Below, one piece after another: positions 33,522 to 43,083 of a stretch of DNA of 64,000 bases. Made by a program: the position numbers and the translations under genes. The notes under the pieces were generated by a model, which searched no databases, was not told the DNA's origin, and saw only the letters and a list, made by a program, of their open reading frames with translations. Source of the stretch: Dyadobacter sp. CY312 (GTDB lineage: Bacteria > Bacteroidota > Bacteroidia > Cytophagales > Spirosomataceae); assembly GCF_021390535.1 (NCBI RefSeq), contig NZ_JAJUXG010000009.1, positions 186,001 to 250,000 on the forward strand, read 5' to 3'. Position 1 is the first letter of the stretch; every line of letters starts with the position of its first letter.

Positions 33522-33608
33522 ATCATAATACTGACAACCCGTTTTCATACAGATGATGCGCTGCCCCTGACAGCGTATTAAAAGTATCTTTAAAATGCGG
33601 CCTGCCAC

Positions 33609-33642
33609 AGAGCATGAGATCTTAATTTCATGCTCTTTTTTT
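33609..33642 (+). terminator. Intrinsic terminator after the hyperacidic gene
   Basis: AGAGCATGA (33609-33617) pairs with TCATGCTCT (33628-33636), followed by T through 33642. It lies about 90 nt after the stop codon. Confidence 0.82.
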
Positions 33643-33813
33643 ATGCCCGGACAATTATTTTCACCACACAGGCTTTCCGCTTTTTCTTACTCTTTATCAA
33701 AGGTGTTTGTTCATTAAAAAGGACATATCCTCCCACCTCCACGCAACCCGTTCCCATCAACCTTCGTATTCATTAAAAAACCAATTCATTTCTAACAAAA
33801 AATTTACATCCCA

Positions 33814-34656
33814 ATGAAATTGTTCAATTCACCCATTCACCTGGTTGCTGCTTTTGTGATGCTTGTCAGCCTGTCTTGTTCAGACAGCGATCCGGATCCC
33901 GTTACACCTGATCCTGTATTTAACATTACCATTAAATCTACCACAATGGGGAACGTCCTGGCCGACTCGGCAGGAAGAACATTGTACATCTTCAGCAGAG
34001 ATGTTGACGGTAAATCTGCCTGCACGGGAGTATGCCTAACCAACTGGCCAATTTACTCCAAAACAAAGTTAAACGTGGACCCAAGCCTTACCGCAGCCGA
34101 TTTTGCTATAATTACTGGTGCAGATGGAAAACCACAGGCGACATACAAGGGTTGGCCATTATACTATTTTAAAGATGATGTTACTGCCGCTGACGTTAAG
34201 GGTGACGATGTTGGCAAGATATGGTTTGCCGCCAAAACGACTTATTCTGCTATGATCGCCAGTGCGCAATTGATAGGAAATGATGGAAAATCTTATCTGG
34301 GCGACTATAAGGAAGGTACAGGAGCTACTCAGTTTTTTGTGGACAACATGGGCCGCACACTTTATGCTTTTGTAAATGACAAGAAAAACAAAAACAATTT
34401 CACCAATAATGATGCGGCACATGACGCTAGCTGGCCCATCTTCACTGCTGAATTAAAAGATCTTCCAACAGGAATGGATAAAGCTTCATTTGGTACAATT
34501 GACGTCTTCGGCAAAAAGCAGGTAACTTACAAAGGCTGGCCGCTGTACTATTTCGGGGGCGATGCACAAACAAGAGGAATGACAAAAGGGGTTAGTGTTC
34601 CAAGACCGGGCGTTTGGCCAATTGTTAATATTGCCACTGTAAATGCGCCAGAATAA
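33814..34656 (+). CDS. Secreted-repeat lipoprotein (COG4315 type)
   Basis: A 280-residue lipoprotein: signal LVAAFVMLVSLSC with lipidated Cys near residue 22. It then carries two copies of the 'secreted repeat of unknown function': LADSAGRTLYIFSRDVDGKS...CLTNWP and FVDNMGRTLYAFVNDKKNKNN...ASWPIF, each followed by VTYKGWPLYYF or ATYKGWPLYYF. Members are often found near cytochromes and may be redox-associated, but the function is unknown. It is followed by a shared terminator before the convergent cytochrome gene. Confidence 0.87.
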   Translation: MKLFNSPIHLVAAFVMLVSLSCSDSDPDPVTPDPVFNITIKSTTMGNVLADSAGRTLYIFSRDVDGKSACTGVCLTNWPIYSKTKLNVDPSLTAADFAIITGADGKPQATYKGWPLYYFKDDVTAADVKGDDVGKIWFAAKTTYSAMIASAQLIGNDGKSYLGDYKEGTGATQFFVDNMGRTLYAFVNDKKNKNNFTNNDAAHDASWPIFTAELKDLPTGMDKASFGTIDVFGKKQVTYKGWPLYYFGGDAQTRGMTKGVSVPRPGVWPIVNIATVNAPE

Positions 34657-34700
34657 CACCCTGTTGTCGATAGCCAGAAGTACATAAACAGAAAGAATAA

Positions 34701-34743
34701 AGGGGGATCAGGTAAGCATAATTTTTTATCTGATCGCCCTTTT
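34701..34743. terminator. Hairpin terminator between convergent genes
   Basis: AGGGGGATCAGGTAA (34701-34715) pairs with TTATCTGATCGCCCT (34726-34740), with one G/G mismatch and one G-U pair, followed by TTT. It separates the secreted-repeat lipoprotein gene from the membrane cytochrome gene. Confidence 0.7.
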
Positions 34744-34784
34744 ACAACGCATTTTATTCCGGATTCCAACCCGGTCAACGCACA

Positions 34785-36959
34785 CTAATTAATAAACATT
34801 TCGTCAACCAGAAGAAGCGCTCTTTTCCCTTTGTTACGGTGCCATTCAGGAATTTCTACGACCGGCTTACCAACTATTTTAAGATACGTGATCGTCTCTG
34901 GCTTGAAACTGCCTGACAGAAATTTAATGACCGGCTTATCACCCTTAGCAGGAAGAGAAGCTTTCATTGTGGTGAGTAGTCGCAGCTTTCCCGGATCTGT
35001 TCCTCCCCATATTTCCACTGCTGCGGGAGGAAAAATGCCAGTATCTTCTTCAATCATATAGCGCAGGCCTACCGACGACACAGTTACAGGTTTGTAAAAC
35101 TGTGAGAGCAGCACCATATCATTGTCCCTGACAGCTCCCCAGTTATTGGCCCATGCAGGGTTATTTGCACCAATGTCACCCAATTTTTTATCAAAAAAAG
35201 TATGAGCTCCCTCCGCCTGATGAACACGGTTGAGTGGAAAAAGCAACCTGAGACTATCGGGTTTGAATGTACTTTTATAGAAGTTGAAAGTCGCCAGATC
35301 ACTTCCATACCATCCCTGCTTAAAGGCTCTTACTTTCACAGTTGCATTGTTTTTCAGGACTGTCTTGTTGCTAAAAATAGCGGAACTACTGCTGTCCGGT
35401 TCTGTTCCGTCCGTCGTGAATCTTAGCTCTACACCTTTAATGGGGTGTTTTAATTGCAATGGTGTTGATGTCGTAAAAATCACCGACTCGTTTTTAAGCT
35501 GTGGCGTATTCAGTTTGAGCGGATCTTTTCCGTCATCCTTAAAACCTCCTACAAACCTGATATCGCGATTGCTATTTTGAAGCTTTGCCAATTGATCGGC
35601 AGTTAGTGGGGTGTTCCACAACGTCACAGATCTTAACCCTTTAAAGGTTGAGATTACCTTTTCTAAGTCTGCATAATTCACCAGTGTCCCGGATAAGGTC
35701 AGATATTTAAGATGTTTTAAGCCAGACAGTTCATTCAGACCTTTTCCAGTAACCCCGGTAAAGTTAAGATCAAGCCTCCGCAAGTTTACAAATTTGGCGA
35801 TGAGCTTCAAATGCTCATCCTTAACCGGCATTTTGGTGAGATTTAAAGACACGATCTGTTCACTTACTTCGCTTAGTTCTTCTAGTTGTTTTGAACTGAA
35901 AGCGTTCTGATTGTATATGTTTACAGAAAGCGCCGGTGATTCCTTTGCAAGCGGGGCAACGGTACGGTAATCATTGTTCAGCTTTGTGATCGTCTTGTCA
36001 TCGGCTGCACTAAAATCATAAGATTCCGTTACTTCCGCGGGTTTAAGCCTGGAAGAAGCTATCATTCTCAGTGAATCTTTTTCAGGTAAATCAACAACCC
36101 TTTTATTGAAATCAGAATTCTGTTTTACCCATAACGACAACAGAATCACCTCTTCCGGGGTCAATTGCGCCTTCCCTGACGGCGGCATATGTTTTTTGTC
36201 CTCTACCGGCAAATGCACCCGTTGCAAAAGCAGGCTCATCGCAGGATTGCCCGGCACATACAACTTCCCCGACTTCCCTCCTTTTTTGATCGAAGTGGGA
36301 TCGGACAAAATCAATTCCCCTTTTAATTTATCAGGATTGTGACAGCTCACACATTTTTGTTCGAAAATGGGACGAATGATATCATTGTAAACAACTGCCT
36401 CTTCCAGCGGGACTGAATTTGCCTGTTGCTGAGCCAGTATAGGTTCAAAAATAAAATTATCTCCATGCGTTAGCGCGGCACCATAATGACCTGTGAGTAT
36501 GAGCCCAATCACTGTGAGCATTGCCCCCACTTTCGCAGCGGGAGCTTTATACCAATTGTTATTCCGAATCCAGTAAATGAACGAAGCGAGGAAGAAAATG
36601 CCGGCACCAGTCCATTTGTGCCAGGTAAGTGTTTCACCTCCGTAACCTTCCTCTCTCGATAGAAATAGCCCCATGATAACAGTAACCGCAGCAAAAAGGG
36701 CTCCGACCAGCAACAGGTTTTGTGAAAAATTCCGGTAAAACTGGTTATTAAAATTTTCAGGCTTAAACCTGAAAAACTCTAGCAGCATGGCAATGAGTAG
36801 AATGACAATCGGAAAGTGCAGAATCAGCGGATGCATTCTGCCAACCGTTTGCAGCCAAACCGGAATGACCAGTTGGTTCTCAAAAAACAGTAAAAATGCG
36901 ATAAAAACATTGGAAGCGAACAGAAGCTGGCCAGCAAACTTCTTCAATTTTATGTGCAT
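34785..36959 (-). CDS. Membrane protein with planctomycete-type cytochrome c, LRR-like and chitobiase-like domains
   Basis: A 724-residue protein. The N-terminal 170 residues hold about five membrane helices (DUF2231-like). A cytochrome c domain follows with one haem site, QKCVSCHNPDKLKG, and the distal HMPPSGKAQL Met block. Residues about 370-480 are leucine-rich-repeat-like (LRRLDLNFTGVTGKGLNELSGLKHLKYLTLSG). Near 500-570 is a chitobiase/FN3-like domain (VELRFTTDGTEPDSSS). The C-terminus resembles a discoidin-like sugar-binding domain. It probably carries electrons at the periplasmic face. It lies 57 nt downstream of the DUF1501 gene. Confidence 0.87.
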   Translation of the reverse strand: MHIKLKKFAGQLLFASNVFIAFLLFFENQLVIPVWLQTVGRMHPLILHFPIVILLIAMLLEFFRFKPENFNNQFYRNFSQNLLLVGALFAAVTVIMGLFLSREEGYGGETLTWHKWTGAGIFFLASFIYWIRNNNWYKAPAAKVGAMLTVIGLILTGHYGAALTHGDNFIFEPILAQQQANSVPLEEAVVYNDIIRPIFEQKCVSCHNPDKLKGELILSDPTSIKKGGKSGKLYVPGNPAMSLLLQRVHLPVEDKKHMPPSGKAQLTPEEVILLSLWVKQNSDFNKRVVDLPEKDSLRMIASSRLKPAEVTESYDFSAADDKTITKLNNDYRTVAPLAKESPALSVNIYNQNAFSSKQLEELSEVSEQIVSLNLTKMPVKDEHLKLIAKFVNLRRLDLNFTGVTGKGLNELSGLKHLKYLTLSGTLVNYADLEKVISTFKGLRSVTLWNTPLTADQLAKLQNSNRDIRFVGGFKDDGKDPLKLNTPQLKNESVIFTTSTPLQLKHPIKGVELRFTTDGTEPDSSSSAIFSNKTVLKNNATVKVRAFKQGWYGSDLATFNFYKSTFKPDSLRLLFPLNRVHQAEGAHTFFDKKLGDIGANNPAWANNWGAVRDNDMVLLSQFYKPVTVSSVGLRYMIEEDTGIFPPAAVEIWGGTDPGKLRLLTTMKASLPAKGDKPVIKFLSGSFKPETITYLKIVGKPVVEIPEWHRNKGKRALLLVDEMFIN

Positions 36960-37016
36960 TACTTATCTACGATTACATTCAAAGGAGGCAACATAGTTTT
37001 AATTAGTGACTGAAAA

Positions 37017-38471
37017 TCAGGTCAATATATCCTTAACCACTTTTCCAGACACATCGGTGAGACGATAACGCCTTCCCAGATGTTTGAAAATCAGCTTTTC
37101 ATGATCAAGTCCCAACTGATGAAGTACCGTGGCCTGAAAATCATGTACGTGCACCGGATTACTGGCAATGTTGTATCCAAGCTCATCCGTTTCGCCATAT
37201 ACCATTCCCGGTTTAATGCCGCCGCCAGCCATCCAGATCGTAAAACAGCGTGGATGATGGTCACGTCCGTAGTTGTCCGCTGTAAGTTTCCCTTGAGTGT
37301 AACTGGTGCGCCCAAATTCCCCTCCCCAAATCACCAGGGTTTCGTCGAGAAGTCCCCTTTGTTTTAAGTCTGTCACCAAAGCCGCCGAAGCCTGATCTAC
37401 ATCTTTCGCCTGTTTGGTAATTTCATAAGGTAAATTTCCGTGTTGATCCCATCCCTGATGGTATAACTGAACAAAGCGTACGCCGTTTTCAGACAACTTT
37501 CGCGCAAGCAGACAATTCGCCGCGTACGTACCCGGAACGAGGCAGTCTGGTCCATAGAGTTTAATAATGTCATCCGATTCTCTCGAAAGATCCATTACTT
37601 CCGGTACGGCGGTTTGCATCCGGTAAGCCATTTCGTACTGCTTTATTTTGGCAGTTATTTCCGGGTCACCAAATTCCTGATAAGATAATTCATTCAATTG
37701 AGAGAGATTGTCGAGCATATCTCTTCTGTCGGTTCTATCCATTCCATCCGGATCACGCAAATAGAGAACAGGGTCTTCACCTTTGCTGAACTGAACACCC
37801 TGATGCACAGAATCCAGGAAGCCATTAGACCATAATTTGGAATAGACACCCTGTCCGTTCCCAACCCCACGCGAAAGCAAAACGGTAAAATTTGGAAGAT
37901 TTTTATTCTCATTTCCAAGCCCATAACTCAGCCATGAACCCATACTTGGGCGGTTGCCCTGCTGCGAACCCGTTTGCAAAAATGTCAAAGCCGGATCGTG
38001 GTTAATCGCCTCCGTGTACATAGACTTCACAAAGCAAAGATCATCAACAATTTTGGCTGTATAGGGCATTAAATCACTTACCCATGCACGGGATTCACCA
38101 TATTGTTTGAAATCGACAAAGGAACCTACCAGCGGAAAAGATGCCTGATTGGCTGTCATGCCCGTCAAACGCTGAGAACCTCTCACCGATGGCGGAATTT
38201 CCTGACCCAACAAATCCCGGAGTTTGGGTTTGTAGTCAAACAATTCCTGCTGAGAAGGCGCACCATTTTGGAAAAGGTAAATGACACGTTTGGCTTTGGG
38301 AGCGAAATGCGGAATCCCGGGAGCGAGCGCGTCGTCCTGCATCCCGTTGCTCTTAAACAGATCGGGCATTAACAATGAACCCAGAGCGACACCGCCAATC
38401 CCCAGACTCATTGAAGATAAAAAGCGTCTTCTGTTGAAATTAAAGCCATGTTCTAATATTTCCTTTTCCAT
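37017..38471 (-). CDS. DUF1501 protein with Tat signal
   Basis: A 484-residue protein beginning with a twin-arginine signal (NRRRFLSSMSLGIGGVALGSLL), so it is probably exported folded. The DUF1501 core is clear: APKAKRVIYLFQNGAPSQQELFDYKP, YTEAINHDPA, GVRFVQLYHQGWDQH, VIWGGEFGRT and GRDHHPRCFTIWMAGGGIKPG. This is a sulfatase/alkaline-phosphatase-like fold with metal-binding His and Asp residues. DUF1501 genes are almost always paired with DUF1549/DUF1553 genes, as here (108 nt upstream). The substrate is unknown. Confidence 0.92.
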   Translation of the reverse strand: MEKEILEHGFNFNRRRFLSSMSLGIGGVALGSLLMPDLFKSNGMQDDALAPGIPHFAPKAKRVIYLFQNGAPSQQELFDYKPKLRDLLGQEIPPSVRGSQRLTGMTANQASFPLVGSFVDFKQYGESRAWVSDLMPYTAKIVDDLCFVKSMYTEAINHDPALTFLQTGSQQGNRPSMGSWLSYGLGNENKNLPNFTVLLSRGVGNGQGVYSKLWSNGFLDSVHQGVQFSKGEDPVLYLRDPDGMDRTDRRDMLDNLSQLNELSYQEFGDPEITAKIKQYEMAYRMQTAVPEVMDLSRESDDIIKLYGPDCLVPGTYAANCLLARKLSENGVRFVQLYHQGWDQHGNLPYEITKQAKDVDQASAALVTDLKQRGLLDETLVIWGGEFGRTSYTQGKLTADNYGRDHHPRCFTIWMAGGGIKPGMVYGETDELGYNIASNPVHVHDFQATVLHQLGLDHEKLIFKHLGRRYRLTDVSGKVVKDILT

Positions 38472-38477
38472 AACTTA

Positions 38478-38579
38478 TAGCTGTTAGCGACTGGCTGTTA
38501 GCTTTGTTTTGCTTGTAAGGTGATTTGATATCTTCTTAATCATCATCAATGCTGTACTTATTTGAGAGCTAACAGCTAC
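38478..38579. repeat. Short repeats of GCTGTTAGC in direct and inverted order
   Basis: TAGCTGTTAGC (38478-38488) and GGCTGTTAGCT (38493-38503) are followed by the inverse AGCTAACAGCTA (38568-38579) in the gap between the DUF1501 and DUF1553 genes. They could form a weak hairpin or be remnants of a dispersed repeat. Confidence 0.4.
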
Positions 38580-40895
38580 TTACGATTTCGTGATGGTCTC
38601 TTCGAGGTTATAAATCGTCGATACCACGCGCATCAAAGCTGCTAATGTTTTTTTGTCAATATTCTTGGTCATTGGATATTCACCCACCGCAGTCATTTTA
38701 CCAGCCGTCGCATCTGTCATTTTTTTCAGCTGTGTATCAAAATAATTGGTCAGTAAGGTCAGCTCTTTTTCCGTCGGGTTACGACAAACAATGAGCCTGA
38801 ATGCCTTTCGGATCTTTTCCTCCTGCGTATTTTTTTCTTGTAATAAACTCGCAGCCAATACCCTTGAAGCTTCCAAGACAGCAGGATCATTCATCATCAC
38901 AAGCGCCTGCAACGGAGTGTTTGTCTTCGCCCTTTTCACCTCACAAAGATCCCGGTTACTCGCGTCAAAAATGCCCATGGTTGGCGGTGGCACTGTGCGT
39001 TTGATCAGCGTATACATGCCTCGTCGGTATAGATTACTCCCATGATCCTGGTTGTATACGGACAGTAATCCGCGCCCGGAAGTCGCACCTTCCCACAATC
39101 CAGCCGGCTGGTAGGGTTTTACACTAGGTCCGCCAATTGTTTTGTTTAGCAAGCCGCTGCTAGCTAAAACCAGGTCTTTAATGAATTCAGCATGTAACCG
39201 ATATCTTGATCCACGCGCCAGCAACAGGTTGTCGGGATCTCTTGCAAGTTTCTCTTTGCTTATCACCGCCGACTGTCGGTAAGTCGCAGAGGTAACCATT
39301 TGCTTCACCAATCGTTTTACATCCCAGTTATGTTCCATAAAATCGACCGCAAGCCAGTCAAGCAATGCCGGATGTGATGGCAATTCTCCCTGCATACCAA
39401 AATCGCCGGAAGTCTTAACGATACCTTTTCCAAAGAATTCCTGCCAGAGAATGTTAACATATACACGTGCAGTCAATGGATTTTTTTTATCAAAAAGCCA
39501 TTTAGAAAGCCCTAATCTGTTTTTTGGATACTTACTATTGAATGGCAGAATGGATGTCGGCGTACCTGCCTGCACCTCTTCGCCCGGCGCGTCGTAAACC
39601 CCGCGGTTGAGCACATGGGTTTTTCTGGTTGAGTCAAGATCGCCCATCACCGACACAATGAGCCGGTTGGTATCTGCCTTGTTCACAAATTTCAGTATAC
39701 TTTTAACGTCCTCATTGCTGATCTCCATCAACGGCCTCTTAGCGTAAGTCTCCGGACCTCCGATCACCGATTCTATTCCCACTTCATTTACATTATTAAA
39801 GAAGGCGAACATCTGGTAATATTCTTTCTGAGAAAACGGATCATATTTATGATCGTGGCAGTGAGCGCATTCAAGCGTTACGCCGAGTAAACCTTTGCCG
39901 AACAAATCGTTACGGTCTGTTACATACATGATCCTGTATTCTTCCGGAATTACGCCTCCTTCTTCCGTTATTTTATGATTTCTGTTAAATCCCGTTGCGA
40001 GTATCTGTTCCTTGCTGGCATTGGGAATAAGATCTCCTGCCAATTGCCAGGTCACAAAATCATTGTAATGCATATTTTTGTTAAAAGCATGAATTACCCA
40101 ATCCCGCCATGGCCATTGCGTACGGTATCCATCATCCTGATAACCGTGGGAATCCGCATATCTGGCCAGGTCGAGCCAATGTATCGCCATTTTCTCACCA
40201 TATTCTGGTCTGGCAAGAAGTTGATCAACCATTTTTTCATAAGCTTTCGGATTTTGGTCAGCTAAAAAATCGTCCATCATTTTCAGTGTAGGAGGCAGAC
40301 CTACAATATCCAGACTCAACCGTTTTAGCAGCCTCTCCTTGTCCGATTCTTCATTGGGCTCCATTCCTTTCTGCTCCTGCTTTTGTAGAACGAAATAGTC
40401 TATCTCATTTTTTGGCCATTCCGTACGATCAACTTCTGGCAGAGCCGGTTTCTTTGGAGCTACAAATGCCCAGTGTTTTTCATACTTGGCACCCTGTCTG
40501 ATCCATTTGTCTATCAGGCTGATTTCATGGGCAGTAAGTTTCAGATTAGAAGAAGGCGGAGGCATGAGCAACGAAGTATCTTTGGTTGTCATCCGTAAAT
40601 AGGCATGCGACAACTCCGGCTTTCCGGCCACAAGTGCATGCGCAGCAGGATTTTCTTTGAGTGCCTGGAAAGCGCTTTCTGCAACATCAAGCCGTAAACC
40701 GGCCTCCCGCTTGTTGGCATCCGGACCATGGCAAACGAAGCATTTATCCGACAATATTGGGCGTATATCGAAATTATAACTGATCTGCTCCGGTATTTTT
40801 TCTTCCTGCACGTCACCGGACGAGTCATTGGAACAACTTTGAATCGAGATTACAAAGCCGCAAAACAGAAGAATAAGGCAGGTAAGTTTATACAT
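38580..40895 (-). CDS. PSD1-type cytochrome c / DUF1549 / DUF1553 lipoprotein
   Basis: About 771 residues. Signal FCGFVISIQSC gives a lipid-anchored Cys. Cytochrome c block: LSDKCFVCHGPDANKREAGLRLD with one CxxCH, then LMPPPSSNLKL. DUF1549 begins near WPKNEIDYFVL and includes HWLDLARYADSHGYQDDGYR; ECAHCHDHKYDPFSQKEYYQ adds a second CxxCH. DUF1553 follows (YPKNRLGLSKWL, NPLTARVYVNILWQEFFG). I start at ATG 40895 rather than the TTG at 40904. The protein probably works with the DUF1501 partner on a polymeric sugar or sulfated compound; this is inference from other genomes. Confidence 0.92.
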   Translation of the reverse strand: MYKLTCLILLFCGFVISIQSCSNDSSGDVQEEKIPEQISYNFDIRPILSDKCFVCHGPDANKREAGLRLDVAESAFQALKENPAAHALVAGKPELSHAYLRMTTKDTSLLMPPPSSNLKLTAHEISLIDKWIRQGAKYEKHWAFVAPKKPALPEVDRTEWPKNEIDYFVLQKQEQKGMEPNEESDKERLLKRLSLDIVGLPPTLKMMDDFLADQNPKAYEKMVDQLLARPEYGEKMAIHWLDLARYADSHGYQDDGYRTQWPWRDWVIHAFNKNMHYNDFVTWQLAGDLIPNASKEQILATGFNRNHKITEEGGVIPEEYRIMYVTDRNDLFGKGLLGVTLECAHCHDHKYDPFSQKEYYQMFAFFNNVNEVGIESVIGGPETYAKRPLMEISNEDVKSILKFVNKADTNRLIVSVMGDLDSTRKTHVLNRGVYDAPGEEVQAGTPTSILPFNSKYPKNRLGLSKWLFDKKNPLTARVYVNILWQEFFGKGIVKTSGDFGMQGELPSHPALLDWLAVDFMEHNWDVKRLVKQMVTSATYRQSAVISKEKLARDPDNLLLARGSRYRLHAEFIKDLVLASSGLLNKTIGGPSVKPYQPAGLWEGATSGRGLLSVYNQDHGSNLYRRGMYTLIKRTVPPPTMGIFDASNRDLCEVKRAKTNTPLQALVMMNDPAVLEASRVLAASLLQEKNTQEEKIRKAFRLIVCRNPTEKELTLLTNYFDTQLKKMTDATAGKMTAVGEYPMTKNIDKKTLAALMRVVSTIYNLEETITKS

Positions 40896-41089
40896 AGCAA
40901 CCAACAGTAAACAGGGCTTCCAATTTTAGCAATATAAATAATTAACTAAAAAAGTGAATATTACTAAGCAATATACTCATTACTGAAACACGCAACTATC
41001 CTGTTCTGTGCTGGTTTCTTGCAAAATAGGCGCCCTCAACATGTTAATTCCAGTCGCACTTATCATCGGCGAAACTTCTTCTTTCAAAG

Positions 41090-41114
41090 AAAAACCCGAT
41101 CATTTACGACCGGG
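41090..41114 (-). terminator. Intrinsic terminator of the DUF885 gene
   Basis: On the minus strand CCCGGTC (41114-41108) pairs with GATCGGG (41101-41095) with one mismatch, followed by five T (41094-41090). Confidence 0.6.
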
Positions 41115-41121
41115 GCTAAAT

Positions 41122-42894
41122 TTATTTTTTTGAAGCAATCCAGACATTTACTTTGTCTTCAAGCAGTTTGAGAGGTACGCAACCTGATTCCAGTACCAGA
41201 TTGTGGAATTCACGAATGTTGAACTTATCTCCCAGATCCTGTTCCGCTTTGGAACGCAGCTGGCGAATTTTCAACTGACCGATCTTATATGAAAGTGCCT
41301 GTCCTCCTCCTGCCATGTATCTTTCAATTTCCGCGGTAATACTCTCCTCCGACTCTGCTTCGTGGTCGAGCGAATATTGAATCGCCTTTTCGCGCGTCCA
41401 GCCTTTGGAATGTAAACCTGTATCCACCACAAGCCTGATGGCTCTGTGCATTTCGGCGCTTAGCATGCCAAAATATTGGTATGGATCGGTATATAAGCCA
41501 AGTTCTTTGCCCAATGATTCGCAATAAAGTGCCCAGCCCTCGCCGTAGGCGCTATACCATAAGTTTTTCCTGAATTCCGGCAGATCTTTGTTTTCCTGTT
41601 GAAGCGATATTTGATAATGATGCCCTGGAATGGCTTCATGCAGAAACAAACTTTCATCCGATACAATATTGTAGGTCCTGGCATCAGGAACGGGAACATA
41701 AAACACACCCGGACGGGAACCATCTGCAAGCCCCGGATTGTATTCTGCCGAAGCAGATTTTTCTCTGAACGCTTCTGTTCTTCTTACTTCAAAAGCCGAC
41801 TTTGGCGTAAGGTCAAACAGCTTTTTCAGATTCGGTTTCATTGTTTCATGAATCTTATTGAAGTTCGCAATCACTTCTTCCGGCTTGGTAAAAGGCATCA
41901 GTTTTTTGTTATTGCGCACATCGTTGAAAAACGATTTTAAATCACCCTTAAAACCTACCTGCTCCTTCACCAGCTCCATTTCCTTTGAAATGCGATCCAC
42001 TTCCCCAAGGCCGATCTTATGGATTTCATCGGCGGTCATTTCGGTAGTCGTAAAGTACTTGATGTAGTAATTGTATATCGCAGCGCCATTTGGAAGCGCA
42101 TCAAAACCGGCAGTCTTTCTTCCTGCTGGCAGATATTCATTTTTTACAAAATCATGCATTTTTTTGAAAGTTGGAATAATCTTGCTTTCAACCATTGCAG
42201 CATATTCCTTTTCCAGTTTACCTTTTTCGTCGGATGAAAACGTAGTTGGGAAATTTTTCGCAGGCGCATAAAACAAATGATCCTTCACCGGTCCGTGATC
42301 CATTCCTGCCAGTTGTGGAATCATCTTTTGAATCAGAGGTTCAGGCAAAACGTACCCCAGTTTCATTCCTTTTTGCATATTCACCATCGCTGTATCACAC
42401 CAAACCACAAATCCGTCCACTCTTTTGAGCCAGTTTTCGTAATCCTTTACGGTTTTGAACGGTTGCAAACTTGTACCTCCTGCCATTTGGGACACCATCA
42501 AATGTGTAGAGAATATCTGGTTGAGCGGTAGCAACTCCGTTGGATAAGACAATCCTTCCAGGTTTACATTGCATTCCCATTGCAGCAAATCCCAGCTTAC
42601 CTTTTCTTCATCCGAAAGCTTCTCCCGGTCGTATTTGGCGAGTTCTGTCTGATACTTTTTATAAAATGCAACCAGCTTTGCCTTACCCGCTGCTGTGAGG
42701 TCGTCGGACATGCGATCGTTGTAACGGCTGTCTCCATTCATTGTAGCTTCCAGCGGATACAACGGAAGTCGCTCTTCGTAATAATTATCAAAAACCTCCT
42801 TTACAGAGCCCGAGGCTTTTTCGTCAGACGTTTTCTGCTTACACGACTGCATTGCCATACCGATTGCTATGGCAAAAATTAGAAATTTATACAT
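41122..42894 (-). CDS. DUF885 family metallopeptidase, lipoprotein
   Basis: A 590-residue protein with a lipoprotein signal (LIFAIAIGMAMQSC). The DUF885 domain is complete and includes the metal-binding HEAIPGHHYQISLQ (HExxxGHH variant of HExxH), SAYGEGWALYCESLGKELG with a downstream Glu, and the DYENWLKRVDGFVVW region. It is about the usual length. It probably hydrolyses peptides or peptide-like bonds in the periplasm. It stands alone, with its own terminator. Confidence 0.9.
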   Translation of the reverse strand: MYKFLIFAIAIGMAMQSCKQKTSDEKASGSVKEVFDNYYEERLPLYPLEATMNGDSRYNDRMSDDLTAAGKAKLVAFYKKYQTELAKYDREKLSDEEKVSWDLLQWECNVNLEGLSYPTELLPLNQIFSTHLMVSQMAGGTSLQPFKTVKDYENWLKRVDGFVVWCDTAMVNMQKGMKLGYVLPEPLIQKMIPQLAGMDHGPVKDHLFYAPAKNFPTTFSSDEKGKLEKEYAAMVESKIIPTFKKMHDFVKNEYLPAGRKTAGFDALPNGAAIYNYYIKYFTTTEMTADEIHKIGLGEVDRISKEMELVKEQVGFKGDLKSFFNDVRNNKKLMPFTKPEEVIANFNKIHETMKPNLKKLFDLTPKSAFEVRRTEAFREKSASAEYNPGLADGSRPGVFYVPVPDARTYNIVSDESLFLHEAIPGHHYQISLQQENKDLPEFRKNLWYSAYGEGWALYCESLGKELGLYTDPYQYFGMLSAEMHRAIRLVVDTGLHSKGWTREKAIQYSLDHEAESEESITAEIERYMAGGGQALSYKIGQLKIRQLRSKAEQDLGDKFNIREFHNLVLESGCVPLKLLEDKVNVWIASKK

Positions 42895-43083
42895 AAGTTT
42901 TTCTCTGTTTTAATATGACAACAAGATAGAAAAAACCAACGTTTTAATAAGCAGGCAGCAGCTGAAATGTAAGCAACAAGGTACGTTCATGTAAAAGTGA
43001 ATGTAATGTGTTTCCTCAAAACAATTTATAACTTGTCGTTTCAACCGAGATATGGCATTTCTAAAACTCATAAACTTTTTTAA

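Noticed and set aside
38478..38579. GCTGTTAGC repeats as a CRISPR or attachment site
   Set aside because: Only three short copies with irregular spacing and mixed orientation, no cas or integrase genes.
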